DNA from: Kamptonema sp. UHCC 0994
GTDB taxonomy: Bacteria; Cyanobacteriota; Cyanobacteriia; Cyanobacteriales; Microcoleaceae
DNA: 64,000 nt
Assembly: GCF_029167235.1 (NCBI RefSeq)
Contig: NZ_JARFTR010000194.1
Location: forward strand, 88,512 to 152,511
Direction of reading: 5' to 3'
In this document: positions 9,470 to 18,420 of the stretch, in pieces
How the letters are laid out: every line of letters starts with the position of its first letter
Position numbering within the stretch: the stretch's first letter is position 1
Translations under genes and position numbers: made by a program
The notes under the pieces: generated by a model
Told to the model about the DNA's origin: nothing
Database searches by the model: none
What the model saw: only the letters and a program-made list of their open reading frames with translations

Positions 9470-9802
9470 ATGGGTCTGAAAATTATCGAAAGCTTTGATG
9501 GCAATTTTACCCTAGAAGCGGAGGCTAAAGCAGAACTATTTACATTGTTAACGGGTGAAAACTTCCTCAAACAAGTAACAGAACAATTGCAGTGCGATCG
9601 CGCCGAGTTTGCCGAACTACTTTTCCAGCCAGTTCCTTATAGTACAGCAACACCGAAAGGGATGCCTCCTGAATTTGAGAAGTATCGGGAATCGAAGGAT
9701 TATGAAATTATTAACGTCCCCCCTAACTTTATGTTCAAAGCTAAAATATTTAAACCCAGTCGTCTCTGTGCCATTTATCGAGTTTTCAACAATGAAGAGT
9801 AA
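9470..9802 (+). CDS. Conserved-looking hypothetical protein, 110 residues
   Basis: A compact soluble protein with regular alternation of charged and hydrophobic residues and no signal peptide or membrane segment. It has HIP1-containing codons like its neighbours. I do not recognise the family. It precedes the GIY-YIG-like gene by about 140 bp on the same strand. Confidence 0.55.
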   Translation: MGLKIIESFDGNFTLEAEAKAELFTLLTGENFLKQVTEQLQCDRAEFAELLFQPVPYSTATPKGMPPEFEKYRESKDYEIINVPPNFMFKAKIFKPSRLCAIYRVFNNEE

Positions 9803-9941
9803 GAGAAAGAGAAATAAATAAGACTCACGGTTTACGTAACGCCGCCAACAGGCACGGTTTCTTGACGCGCTGCGCTTGCCAAGCAATGACATAGTTATGT
9901 CTTTTCCTTCTTCCTTCTTCCTTCTTCCTTCATTATCAACA

Positions 9942-10481
9942 ATGACAACTGAAATACCATCCCTCAATAGCTTAGAATTTATCCCCTACATTGACACTGA
10001 GGGTTTAGTCCCTAATAGCGTACAGGGAAAAATCGGAGTTTATGCAATTTTTGACAGCCAAAAAGTTTTGCAATTTGTAGGTTATTCTCGCGATATGTAT
10101 CTCAGCCTCAAACAGCATTTAGTGCGCCAATCACAAGGCTGTCACTGGTTAAAATTCCAAACTATTGAACGGCCAAATCGCACCATCTTAGAAAGCATTC
10201 GAGATGCTTGGATTGCCGAGAATGGTTCAATACCTAGTGGCAATGATGCTGACCAAGCTAAGTGGAACGATCCGATCGATGTTAAACCTGCGATGACAGT
10301 TGAAGAATTGGCTAATTACGAAAGTATAGTAATTGATGAAATTGCGAAAGATAAGTTGTTGAAAAATGTCGCGCGGCGAGTAGAGGCGGAAATTTTATCG
10401 TCCCTAAAATCGCGGGGCGTGACAGAGGAAATTCGCTTCAATCCTAAGTTGAAAACCAGCGGTTTACTGGATTTGAAGTAA
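9942..10481 (+). CDS. GIY-YIG nuclease-like protein
   Basis: Residues about 25-95 resemble a GIY-YIG module: IGVYAIFD (GIY strand), FVGYSRDM (YIG strand), a following helix and a Glu near AWIAENGS. The key Tyr/Arg pattern is partly kept. The C-terminal half (100-180) is helical and lacks a known domain. The ATG at 9942 is chosen because the 66 bases before it are a CTTCCTT repeat tract that would otherwise be translated. Such proteins occur widely in cyanobacteria and their role is not established. Confidence 0.6.
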   Translation: MTTEIPSLNSLEFIPYIDTEGLVPNSVQGKIGVYAIFDSQKVLQFVGYSRDMYLSLKQHLVRQSQGCHWLKFQTIERPNRTILESIRDAWIAENGSIPSGNDADQAKWNDPIDVKPAMTVEELANYESIVIDEIAKDKLLKNVARRVEAEILSSLKSRGVTEEIRFNPKLKTSGLLDLK

Positions 10482-10489
10482 TGCGTGAA

Positions 10490-10556
10490 GCACTTTACTT
10501 CAGTCCGCGTAGGCGGACTTTGTTTGTATAGCCGCGATTTCTAATCGCCCAGAAAA
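10490..10556. repeat. Dispersed palindromic repeat (copy 1)
   Basis: AGTCCGC-GTAG-GCGGACT is followed by GTTTGTATAGCCGCGATT and the hairpin-like end CTAATCGCCC. A reverse-oriented copy with only a few differences lies at about 17801-17850. It sits between convergent genes and could act as a terminator. Confidence 0.7.
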
Positions 10557-10612
10557 AAGTGCGATCGCACTGTCTAAAAAGTGCGATCGCCTTCTAATTC
10601 CGCTACATCTAT

Positions 10613-13405
10613 CTATTGGCTAATCAGTAAAGCCACAGGAAAATTTTTAAGAGCCTCACCAATTGCTAACTTACCATCTGTTTTAATCATCTGCTCAGTA
10701 ATAACATTTTTCCAGACAGACGGTATTTCCTGCGAAAACTCAAGGCTAGTATCTCCCCATACCTGTTCACCAAGTGGCAATTCTTCTGGCTGAATCAGTT
10801 TTGTTAAAAAGCGGGGAGCGACAGTAACAACTGTTCGATCGCCATAGCTTCTAGCAAAAGCTACAACACAATCCTTAAACTTGCCAATTACCTCTAGTGG
10901 TTGATAGCTTCCTTCCTGAAAAACTTGCTGATATTTTTTCCTAGCCTCCAGAACTCTAGTAATCAAAAATAGCTTAATTCTGGCATCTTCTCGTGTCAAA
11001 ATTAGCTCCTCAATCAGTGGCAAAATATCTGCCTTAGCTTTCTCCTTAATCTCCCGCAAAACCTCAACTCGCCGCTCAAAATTAACTGGCCGACGATTAT
11101 CTGGATCTACATGACTCAAATCCCAGAATTCACTACCCTGATAAATATCAGGTACACCGGGAGCAGTCGCTTTCAGCAGTGTTTGAGATAAAGAATTAAA
11201 AATTCCATATTGAGCAACCCGCTTCCAAAAAGGCATAACTTCTTGGATAAATTGATTTTGTTCGGAAGGCTCCAGAACATTATCAACAAAAGCCATAAAA
11301 TCTGCCTCATAATCATTATCTGGCCTTAACCAAGCCGTGTGAACTTTAGCCTCACGGACGGCCTTAATCATAAAATTTTTCATCCGCTCGATAAAATCAG
11401 TATTTTCAATTCCCTCAAAAGGTAAACTTCCAACAAGTGTTTGGTAAAAGAAGTATTCATCATTAGGAGCAGGAACCATTTGACCATTGAGACTTTTTCT
11501 TTGGGAACGGTTGATATCGCTCCAAGTTTTCACCTGTTTTTCCCATTCTTCCGGGATTTCAGAAAGCACGTTAATTCGCGCTCGCACATCTTCCCCCCGT
11601 TTAGTATCGTGAGTAGCCGTAGCATTCATTTTATGGGGCCAGACTTCCTGTTGCTTGCGGTTAAACTCGTGAAAATCAGCTAAGGAAATACCAAAATGAC
11701 TGGGACTACCACCAACTTCATTAAGAGATAAAAGACGATTATAGACATAGAAAAGAGTGTCCTCAATTCCCTTGGCCATCAAAGGGCCAGTCAACTGCTG
11801 AAGCTTCATTACAAAGTGACGTTGTTCCTCTCTTTGTAATGCTGTTAAACTTTCCTCTTCTTCTAGTAAGAGTAAATTTTCGATAAAGTCTAGTTCTTTC
11901 AGCAATTGCGGTTCTTGTTGCTTAGCTTTGGCAATCGCATCTTTTACATAAGTACGATCTGATTCCCTCAACCCATCCTGATTTATATAGGTTCGATAAA
12001 CTGGAAAAATTGTTAAAACGGCACTAAGTGCTCTTGCCAAACCTAGCCGAGTAAAGTCATTTCCGTGTCGAGATTTACCCGATATTTTTTTCAGAAGTTG
12101 AGCTAAATTGTCTACATCTCCCGCTAAATTCTTTTCAACGATCAGTGCTTTCTTTTCCTTAAAAAGCTGCTCGTAATTAATATTTGCTCGTGTAAATCTC
12201 AAGTAGATATCAGTGAACTGTTGCTCGTTATCACAACAGCAAAAAATGCCGTTAACGTAGTTCAAAAAGTCGTAGCCACTCGTTCCCTGAATCGGCCAAT
12301 AAGAGGGCAAGTCTTCTTTTTGTTCAAGAATTTTTTCAACTGTGATGTAAATATCTCCGGTTCTATCTCTGAGTCTTTTTAGATATTCTGTTGGGTCATA
12401 AAGTCCATCAATGTGATCGATTCTCAGTCCAGTAAATTTCCCCTCTTCCACCATCTGAAATATCAGAGCATGAGTTTTGTGAAAAACTTTAAGTTCTTCG
12501 ACTTTTACAGAAATCAATTCATTAACAGTAAAAAATCGTCTATAGTTAATTTCTTCTGCTCCTACCTTCCAGAAAGATAGGCGATAGAACTGATCCGCAA
12601 GCAAAGTATCCAGCCAGTTAAAACTTTCTGAATTGCCATTTTCCCCATTAAAAAAATTGATGTTTTTATCAATAAACTCCTTAACTGATGGATTTTGAGT
12701 ATAAAGTTCCCACAGAAGACCTTTAACAAAAGCGATCTGATCGTATCGTTCTTTGCCTTTTGTTTCGGAAGGCGCACTTTTAATCAGGTACAGAATACCC
12801 AGTAATTTGATAAAATCAGGATGCTGTCTTCCTAATTCTCTGGCAAGCTGTCCCAAATTATGAGTAATAAATTTGGCATAAGATGCAAGACAAACGGGCA
12901 ATTTTAGGCTATAATAATTAACGCTCAAACCACCTTCGTCATAATTGAGTTGAATCTCTCCATTTTCCAGGCAATCTCCATAAAAATTGCCCAGCATCGG
13001 GGTAAGTATTCGCCCTTTTAGATTTTCATCAGGATGATTCCATTCAATATCAAAGTAGTCAAAATAGTCGGAATCATTACCGTTTTCTAGTACGTCCATG
13101 AGGAACTGATTTTGAGAATCATAAGCCATGTGGTTAGGAACAATATCCTGTACCCATCCCATGCCGTGTTCCTGGATTGTCCTCACCAATTCTTCAAAGT
13201 TTTCTGAGGTTCCTAGTTCGGGATTGAGGTGATTTGAATCAACAACATCATAGCCGTGAGTGCTACCCTTTCTGGCTTTAAAAACGGGTGAAGCATAAAC
13301 ATCAGTAATTCCTAATTCTGCTAGATAACTAATTATGTCGTTGGCGGATTTAAAGTCAAAACCTGCATGGAATTGAATTCGGTAGGTGGTTGTGGGAATC
13401 TGCAT
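10613..13405 (-). CDS. treY: Malto-oligosyltrehalose synthase
   Basis: TreY turns the reducing-end maltose unit of a maltodextrin into a trehalosyl unit. The GH13 barrel is clear: early TYRIQFHAGF and SPVFKARKGSTHGYD, the nucleophile region GLRIDHIDGLYDP, the acid/base region YITVEKILEQ, and ATHDTKRGEDVRARI near residue 600. The C-terminus has the TreY pattern APGVPDIYQGSEFWD. The length of 930 residues is normal. It lies 143 bp downstream of treZ on the same strand, separated by a dispersed repeat, and the two form the TreY/TreZ pathway from glycogen to trehalose. Confidence 0.96.
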   Translation of the reverse strand: MQIPTTTYRIQFHAGFDFKSANDIISYLAELGITDVYASPVFKARKGSTHGYDVVDSNHLNPELGTSENFEELVRTIQEHGMGWVQDIVPNHMAYDSQNQFLMDVLENGNDSDYFDYFDIEWNHPDENLKGRILTPMLGNFYGDCLENGEIQLNYDEGGLSVNYYSLKLPVCLASYAKFITHNLGQLARELGRQHPDFIKLLGILYLIKSAPSETKGKERYDQIAFVKGLLWELYTQNPSVKEFIDKNINFFNGENGNSESFNWLDTLLADQFYRLSFWKVGAEEINYRRFFTVNELISVKVEELKVFHKTHALIFQMVEEGKFTGLRIDHIDGLYDPTEYLKRLRDRTGDIYITVEKILEQKEDLPSYWPIQGTSGYDFLNYVNGIFCCCDNEQQFTDIYLRFTRANINYEQLFKEKKALIVEKNLAGDVDNLAQLLKKISGKSRHGNDFTRLGLARALSAVLTIFPVYRTYINQDGLRESDRTYVKDAIAKAKQQEPQLLKELDFIENLLLLEEEESLTALQREEQRHFVMKLQQLTGPLMAKGIEDTLFYVYNRLLSLNEVGGSPSHFGISLADFHEFNRKQQEVWPHKMNATATHDTKRGEDVRARINVLSEIPEEWEKQVKTWSDINRSQRKSLNGQMVPAPNDEYFFYQTLVGSLPFEGIENTDFIERMKNFMIKAVREAKVHTAWLRPDNDYEADFMAFVDNVLEPSEQNQFIQEVMPFWKRVAQYGIFNSLSQTLLKATAPGVPDIYQGSEFWDLSHVDPDNRRPVNFERRVEVLREIKEKAKADILPLIEELILTREDARIKLFLITRVLEARKKYQQVFQEGSYQPLEVIGKFKDCVVAFARSYGDRTVVTVAPRFLTKLIQPEELPLGEQVWGDTSLEFSQEIPSVWKNVITEQMIKTDGKLAIGEALKNFPVALLISQ

Positions 13406-13420
13406 AGTTTTACCTTAATT

Positions 13421-13545
13421 TTAAGAGCGCTAAAGCGCAACTACGTACCTTTACTTAGACTATCTGTATGGTGGGCGCTCGCCACACAAAGCTTGTAACT
13501 TATAGCTAGAAATTATTGAGGCGAGCGCCCACCTTACTCCTATAG
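13421..13545. repeat. Dispersed repeats between treZ and treY
   Basis: Bases 13421-13450 carry AAGAGCGCTAAAGCGCAACT-ACGTACCT, matched at 27011-27041. Bases about 13470-13535 carry GGTGGGCGCTCGCC and, 35 bp later, its inverse GGCGAGCGCCCACC; the same pair frames the repeat at 31553-31665. The inverted arms could form a long hairpin in the treZ-treY message. Confidence 0.75.
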
Positions 13546-13548
13546 CTT

Positions 13549-15489
13549 TTATAGCTCATAAAGTGCAAAAGTATGCGGTTTTACGGTCAATTCCTGTCCA
13601 GGTATTATCTTTTCAGGCAATTGAGAACCAGCACCCATCCATTTTTTATCGGCAGAGTCTAAAATCTTCTTCCAGTTGCCTTGGGGAAGTGCGATCGTAA
13701 AGGTGACATTGCTATCGTTGAAGTTTAAGATGCAGAATATCTGACTGTCATCACTCCAGCGACGTAGAAATAAGATTTTTTCATCTTCGTTGCTAGACAC
13801 CTCTAGATTTTTCTTATCCAGTTTTTTCAAGGCGGGAATTGTACGGCGTAGCTGAATTAGTTTTTGATACCATTCCCGTAGAATTTTGTGCTTTCCTTCT
13901 TGCTGTTTTTCCCAGTTGAGTTTGCAGTTATAGAAGGTGTCATAACTCTGGGGATCTTGAAATTCACCTCGACCTTCAAAGGCTTTAAATTCTTCTTGTT
14001 TGTCTTTCCGTATTGCTTCAATCAAGCCTGCATCGGAATGGGAAACAAAGTACAAGAATGGTGCTTCTTCCCCGTATTCTTCTCCCATAAAGAAGAATGG
14101 TATATAGGGAGAAATTAAGACAGTGCCAGCGGCGAGTTTCAATCCTTCAAAAGAGACTATTTTAGATAATCTATCCCCCAAAATTCGGTTGCCGATTTGG
14201 TCGTGAGTTTGCGAAAACACTACGAATTGATGACCCGGTTCTTCTTTAGATGAATTGCCATGCTTTCGCTTTCTGTGAGGGGCGTATTGTCCAGAGTAAA
14301 CAAAGCTTTCTCTAAAGGATTTTTCTAGATGTTCGCACCTACCAAAATCTTGGTAATACCTGTCATTTTCTCCCGTGAGTAAGGCGTGTAATGAATGATG
14401 GAAATCGTCGCACCATTGGGCATCTAATCCAACGCCACCTAACTCTTTTGGACGCACAACTCTGACATCATTTAAGTCACTTTCTGCGATTAGATAAAGT
14501 TTTCGCCCTAGTTGTTGAGAAATTTCAGCAGTTACATCTGTGAGTTCTTCCAAGAATGGTCTCGCACTTACCTCAAAAATTGCTTGAATGGCATCTAAAC
14601 GCAGAGCATCAATGTGATATTCCTGGAACCAATAAATAGCATTTTCGTGAAAATAATTGCGGACTCCATCGCTATATTGATCGTCAAAATTTAGAGCATC
14701 TCCCCAAATAGGATGATATTTATCTGTAAAGTAGGGGGCAAATTTAGAGAGGTAATTGCCTTCGGGGCCGAGGTGATTGTAGACGACATCTAGAATTACT
14801 GAAATGCCATGTTCGTGACAGGCATTCACAAGTTTTTTGAACCCTTCCGGCCCACCATAGGAGTTTTGCACTGCGTAGGGATAGACACCATCATAGCCCC
14901 AGTTCCGTTCGCCGGGAAATTGGGAAACTGGCATAACTTCTATGGCATTAATTCCCAAATCTCTTAGTTCTTCCAGTCTGGGAATTATGGCTTCAAATGT
15001 ACCTTCAATGGTGAAAGTCCCGACGTGCAATTCATAGATAATCATTTCCTCTAAAAGAACGCCTTTCCACTCTGAATCTGTCCAGATAAATGTACTTCTA
15101 TCGATGACTTCAGAGGGCCCATGTACGCCTTGTGGTTGATGTCTGGATGCTGGATCTGGCTTGTCGGTGATTCCTTCGAGTTGGTAATAGTAAAGCGTTC
15201 CATGTTTGATGTCTGTAGCTGTTACTTCCCAGTAACCTTCTTCGGATTTTTTTTCCATTGGAATGAGGCGTTGTTCTGGGGAAACAATTTGTACGGCTAC
15301 CTCTTTAAGAGTGGGGGCCCAAACTGTAAATTTACACTTTCCTAACCCGATATATTCTGCACCAACTTTCACGTTTAATTTTCCTCTTTCAAATTTAATT
15401 TTACTTTTTGATGATGGCGATGGCAATTGTTGGGGTGAAGCAAATAGATGTAAAAATTTTAGCTTTGCTCCGATCGCCCATTGTGTCAA
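13549..15489 (-). CDS. treZ: Malto-oligosyltrehalose trehalohydrolase
   Basis: TreZ releases trehalose from the trehalosyl-dextrin made by TreY. An N-terminal E-set/CBM48 domain (KFTVWAPTLKEVAVQI) precedes a GH13 barrel with VILDVVYNHLGPEG, ALRLDAIQAI (nucleophile Asp), LYLIAESDLND (acid/base Glu) and VFSQTHDQIGNR. A C-terminal beta domain ends the protein. The first ~40 residues before VKVGAEYIG are not typical, so a later start is possible. It is the first gene of the treZ-treY unit and diverges from the debranching enzyme gene. Confidence 0.95.
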   Translation of the reverse strand: MTQWAIGAKLKFLHLFASPQQLPSPSSKSKIKFERGKLNVKVGAEYIGLGKCKFTVWAPTLKEVAVQIVSPEQRLIPMEKKSEEGYWEVTATDIKHGTLYYYQLEGITDKPDPASRHQPQGVHGPSEVIDRSTFIWTDSEWKGVLLEEMIIYELHVGTFTIEGTFEAIIPRLEELRDLGINAIEVMPVSQFPGERNWGYDGVYPYAVQNSYGGPEGFKKLVNACHEHGISVILDVVYNHLGPEGNYLSKFAPYFTDKYHPIWGDALNFDDQYSDGVRNYFHENAIYWFQEYHIDALRLDAIQAIFEVSARPFLEELTDVTAEISQQLGRKLYLIAESDLNDVRVVRPKELGGVGLDAQWCDDFHHSLHALLTGENDRYYQDFGRCEHLEKSFRESFVYSGQYAPHRKRKHGNSSKEEPGHQFVVFSQTHDQIGNRILGDRLSKIVSFEGLKLAAGTVLISPYIPFFFMGEEYGEEAPFLYFVSHSDAGLIEAIRKDKQEEFKAFEGRGEFQDPQSYDTFYNCKLNWEKQQEGKHKILREWYQKLIQLRRTIPALKKLDKKNLEVSSNEDEKILFLRRWSDDSQIFCILNFNDSNVTFTIALPQGNWKKILDSADKKWMGAGSQLPEKIIPGQELTVKPHTFALYEL

Positions 15490-15676
15490 GGTGAGTTTAA
15501 CTTTAAAACGCCTATTTTGAAAGTAACTAGAGTTAAAGTTATAAACAACTAACTTTAGACAGAGTAAACAAGTGCTATAATTGTAACTGAAAAAACAGCA
15601 AAAAATCGCAAAATCTGCATTGTAGCTTGCACCAATTTGGTGAGCATAATTAAACGTAATGTGAGCCTACTTTTTT

Positions 15677-17743
15677 ATGGTCATTGCCTTTGGACGGGAA
15701 ATCTGCGGGAATCTCGACTCGGTAGAGTCTCGCGAGTGGTTGGTAACAAACGGTATCGGCGGTTATGCTTCGGGAGCGATCGCGAATCTGCTCACTCGCC
15801 GCTATCATGGTATGCTGGTGGCAGCTCTCAAACCGCCGCTGGGCCGCACTTTGATGCTGGCAAAGTTGGACGAAACCGCATTATACAATAATTATACTTA
15901 TCCGCTTTATACAAATCGTTGGGCTGACGGCACTGTGGAACCGCACGGCTACAAGCACATCGAACGCTTTCACCTCGAAGGTACTACACCCGTCTGGAGC
16001 TTTGCTTGTGCTGATGCTCTCCTAGAAAAGCGGATTTGGATGCAGCAAGGTGCTAACACAACCTATACTCGCTACTACCTGCGCCGCGCCACAAAACCCC
16101 TAACCCTCGCGATTAAAGCCTTAGTCAATTATCGCGACTACCACCACATCACTAACGCCGACGATTGGCGGATGAGCATCGATCCTATAGAAAAAGGAGT
16201 CTGCGTGACTGCTTTTCCTAGAGCTGTACCCCTCTATCTGCTCACAGATGCCTCACCAGATGCTAAATTTCACCTTTCTCTACCCGCTTATGATTGGCAT
16301 TACGGTTTTGACTTGGCAGTAGAAAAATATCGCGGCATGGATTATTGTGAGAATCATCTGCACGCAGCGACTTTTCACGTCACGATTGAACCGGGAGGCT
16401 TTCTCACTTTCATAGCTAGCACTGAGAAAAATCCCGATTTAAACGGTGAAGCCGCCTTAGAATTGCGTCGCACTTACGAGGAACAATTGCTGCAAACATG
16501 GTCAAAAGTGAGTGATAACCCTGAGTGGGTGAACCATTTAGTGTTAGCCGCCGACCAGTTTATTGTCAACCGTCCCCTACCTGACGAACCCGACGGCAAA
16601 ACGATCATCGCTGGATATCCTTGGTTTAGCGATTGGGGTCGCGATACCATGATTAGCCTACCAGGTCTCACAATCTGTACTGGGCGTTACGACGTAGCGC
16701 GGTCGCTTCTTCGCACTTTTTCTCGCTATGTAGATCGGGGAATGTTGCCAAATCGCTTTCCTGATACGGCGGATGTTCCTGAATATAATACTGTGGACGC
16801 GACGCTGTGGTATTTTGAGGCAATCCGTGCTTATTGTGAGGCGACTGGGGACGACCAACTTCTAGGGGAACTCTGGCCTGTCTTGGCAGAAATTATTGAC
16901 TGGCATCGGCAGGGGACTCGCTATAATATACATCTCGACCCTGATGATGGTTTAATTTATGCTGGTGAAACGGGCGTACAGCTCACTTGGATGGATGCAA
17001 AGGTTGATGATTGGGTGGTGACTCCTCGGATGGGCAAGCCGATTGAGATTAGCGCTCTTTGGTACAATGCTCTACAGGCTATGGTGTATTTTGCTCAAAG
17101 GCTGGGCAAGTCTCACATAGAGTATGAGAGATTGGCTGAGGGGACGGCAAAGGGTTTTGCTCGTTTCTGGAATGATGGGGTGGGTTATTGTTACGATGTT
17201 TTGGACGGGCCCGGCGGCCATGATGCCTCACTTAGGCCTAATCAGTTATTCGCGGTTTCGTTGCAGATTTCTCCAGCTTCTTCTCCATCTCCCCAAGCTG
17301 CTAACCCTTTCTTGGCACTGGCGGGGAGTAAAAAAATGACTGGTTATCCCTCCTTACTCACGCCAATTCAGCAACGGTGTGTAGTGGATGTTTGTGCTCA
17401 ACATCTTCTCACTTCTCACGGTGTGCGAAGTCTCTCCCCGGAAGATCCGCAATATCAAGGTATTTATGGAGGCGATCGCTTACAACGAGACGGTGCTTAT
17501 CATCAGGGTACTGTGTGGGGCTGGTCGATCGGCTCCTTTGCTTTAGCTCACTTACAGGTATACAAAGATCCGGCGCTAGTTAGGGAATTTCTGGAACCTA
17601 TGGCTAATCATCTATTGGCGCACGGGGTTGGGAGTTTAAGTGAGATTTTTGATGGGGATGCCCCCATGCAGCCGAGGGGTTGTATTGCCCAGGCGTGGAC
17701 GGTGGCTGAGGTGCTTCGGGCTTGGGCGATCGCGCAATGTTAA
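15677..17743 (+). CDS. Glycogen debranching enzyme (amylo-alpha-1,6-glucosidase family)
   Basis: An N-terminal GDE_N domain (about 1-240, opening with RREWLVTNGIGG-like RESREWLVTNGIGGYASG) is followed by an (alpha/alpha)6 GDE_C barrel from about 270. That barrel has the conserved WFSDWGRDTMISLPGL, YNTVDATLWYFEAI, LTWMDAKVDDWVVTPRMGK and the closing HQGTVWGWSIG. The enzyme trims alpha-1,6 branches and would feed linear glucans to the neighbouring, divergent treZ-treY. A TATAAT box at 15576-15581 lies about 95 bp upstream of the start. Confidence 0.92.
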   Translation: MVIAFGREICGNLDSVESREWLVTNGIGGYASGAIANLLTRRYHGMLVAALKPPLGRTLMLAKLDETALYNNYTYPLYTNRWADGTVEPHGYKHIERFHLEGTTPVWSFACADALLEKRIWMQQGANTTYTRYYLRRATKPLTLAIKALVNYRDYHHITNADDWRMSIDPIEKGVCVTAFPRAVPLYLLTDASPDAKFHLSLPAYDWHYGFDLAVEKYRGMDYCENHLHAATFHVTIEPGGFLTFIASTEKNPDLNGEAALELRRTYEEQLLQTWSKVSDNPEWVNHLVLAADQFIVNRPLPDEPDGKTIIAGYPWFSDWGRDTMISLPGLTICTGRYDVARSLLRTFSRYVDRGMLPNRFPDTADVPEYNTVDATLWYFEAIRAYCEATGDDQLLGELWPVLAEIIDWHRQGTRYNIHLDPDDGLIYAGETGVQLTWMDAKVDDWVVTPRMGKPIEISALWYNALQAMVYFAQRLGKSHIEYERLAEGTAKGFARFWNDGVGYCYDVLDGPGGHDASLRPNQLFAVSLQISPASSPSPQAANPFLALAGSKKMTGYPSLLTPIQQRCVVDVCAQHLLTSHGVRSLSPEDPQYQGIYGGDRLQRDGAYHQGTVWGWSIGSFALAHLQVYKDPALVREFLEPMANHLLAHGVGSLSEIFDGDAPMQPRGCIAQAWTVAEVLRAWAIAQC

Positions 17744-17779
17744 AATGTTAAAAGGAATGTTAAAAGGAATGTTAAAAGG

Positions 17780-17850
17780 GCGGTTAAGAGGGGATTAAGA
17801 GGGCGGTTAGAAACCGCGTCTACACAAACAAAACCCGCCTGCGCGGGTTA
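17780..17850. repeat. Dispersed palindromic repeat (copy 2)
   Basis: The stretch GGGCGGTTAGAAACCGCGTC through CCCGCCTGCGCGGG is the reverse-oriented relative of 10490-10556. Just before it, a short GTTAAAAGGAAT unit is repeated. It lies downstream of the debranching enzyme gene. Confidence 0.7.
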
Positions 17851-17960
17851 AATTTATACAGTTTCGCGTTGCTCGGTCAAGCCACCTGTTAAAATTAGTA
17901 AATCTTCTCTTGCCTAAAATTGGCGATCGCCAACATCTTCATCAACCCATCAAAAATACT

Positions 17961-18409
17961 ATGAAATCGAGTAGTGCAGCACAAATCTTCTGGTCGATAT
18001 TGAGCAGTTTTATTTTTGTGTCTCTCATTCCAATTTTAGCTACTTTCTATTGGTTTGGTCAGAAAGTAGGTATCCTTATCACTTTTTTATTCTCGCTTTG
18101 TTTTTTATGGCTATTGTCCTATATTAAATCTAAACTGTACGGATTCACTATCCAGATATTAGTTTAGAGGAAATGTTGCAGAAACATTTAGAATTTCGCC
18201 AGCGGATGATTGGCGATTTAGGCATTAAAGTATTGACAGATGTTTCGTGGGAAAATTACGTTAAGATAGTGCAGGAATCAGTCATTTATCGCAAGCGATC
18301 GCTAAAGAGAAAAAATTTATTATTGGCAATGATAGAAGTCACGCTGTTTGAACTAAATCCTAAGTCAGAATGGTTGGGTGATTATGCTAAGTTTGCCCGA
18401 CAAAGATGA
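17961..18409 (+). pseudogene. Small membrane protein gene, apparently frameshifted
   Basis: The first frame (17961-18167) encodes two hydrophobic helices (IFWSILSSFIFVSLIPILAT; ILITFLFSLCFLWLLSYIKS). A second frame, open from 18134 and ending at 18409, continues with a helical soluble part (PDISLEEMLQKHLEFRQRM). Reading -1 near 18141-18146 joins them smoothly as KLYG-IHYPDISLEEML. The second piece has no well-spaced ribosome site of its own. I therefore read one gene of about 148 residues broken by a single-base deletion, or a sequencing error. Two separate small genes are less likely. Function unknown. Confidence 0.5.
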
Positions 18410-18420
18410 ACTCTTAGCAA

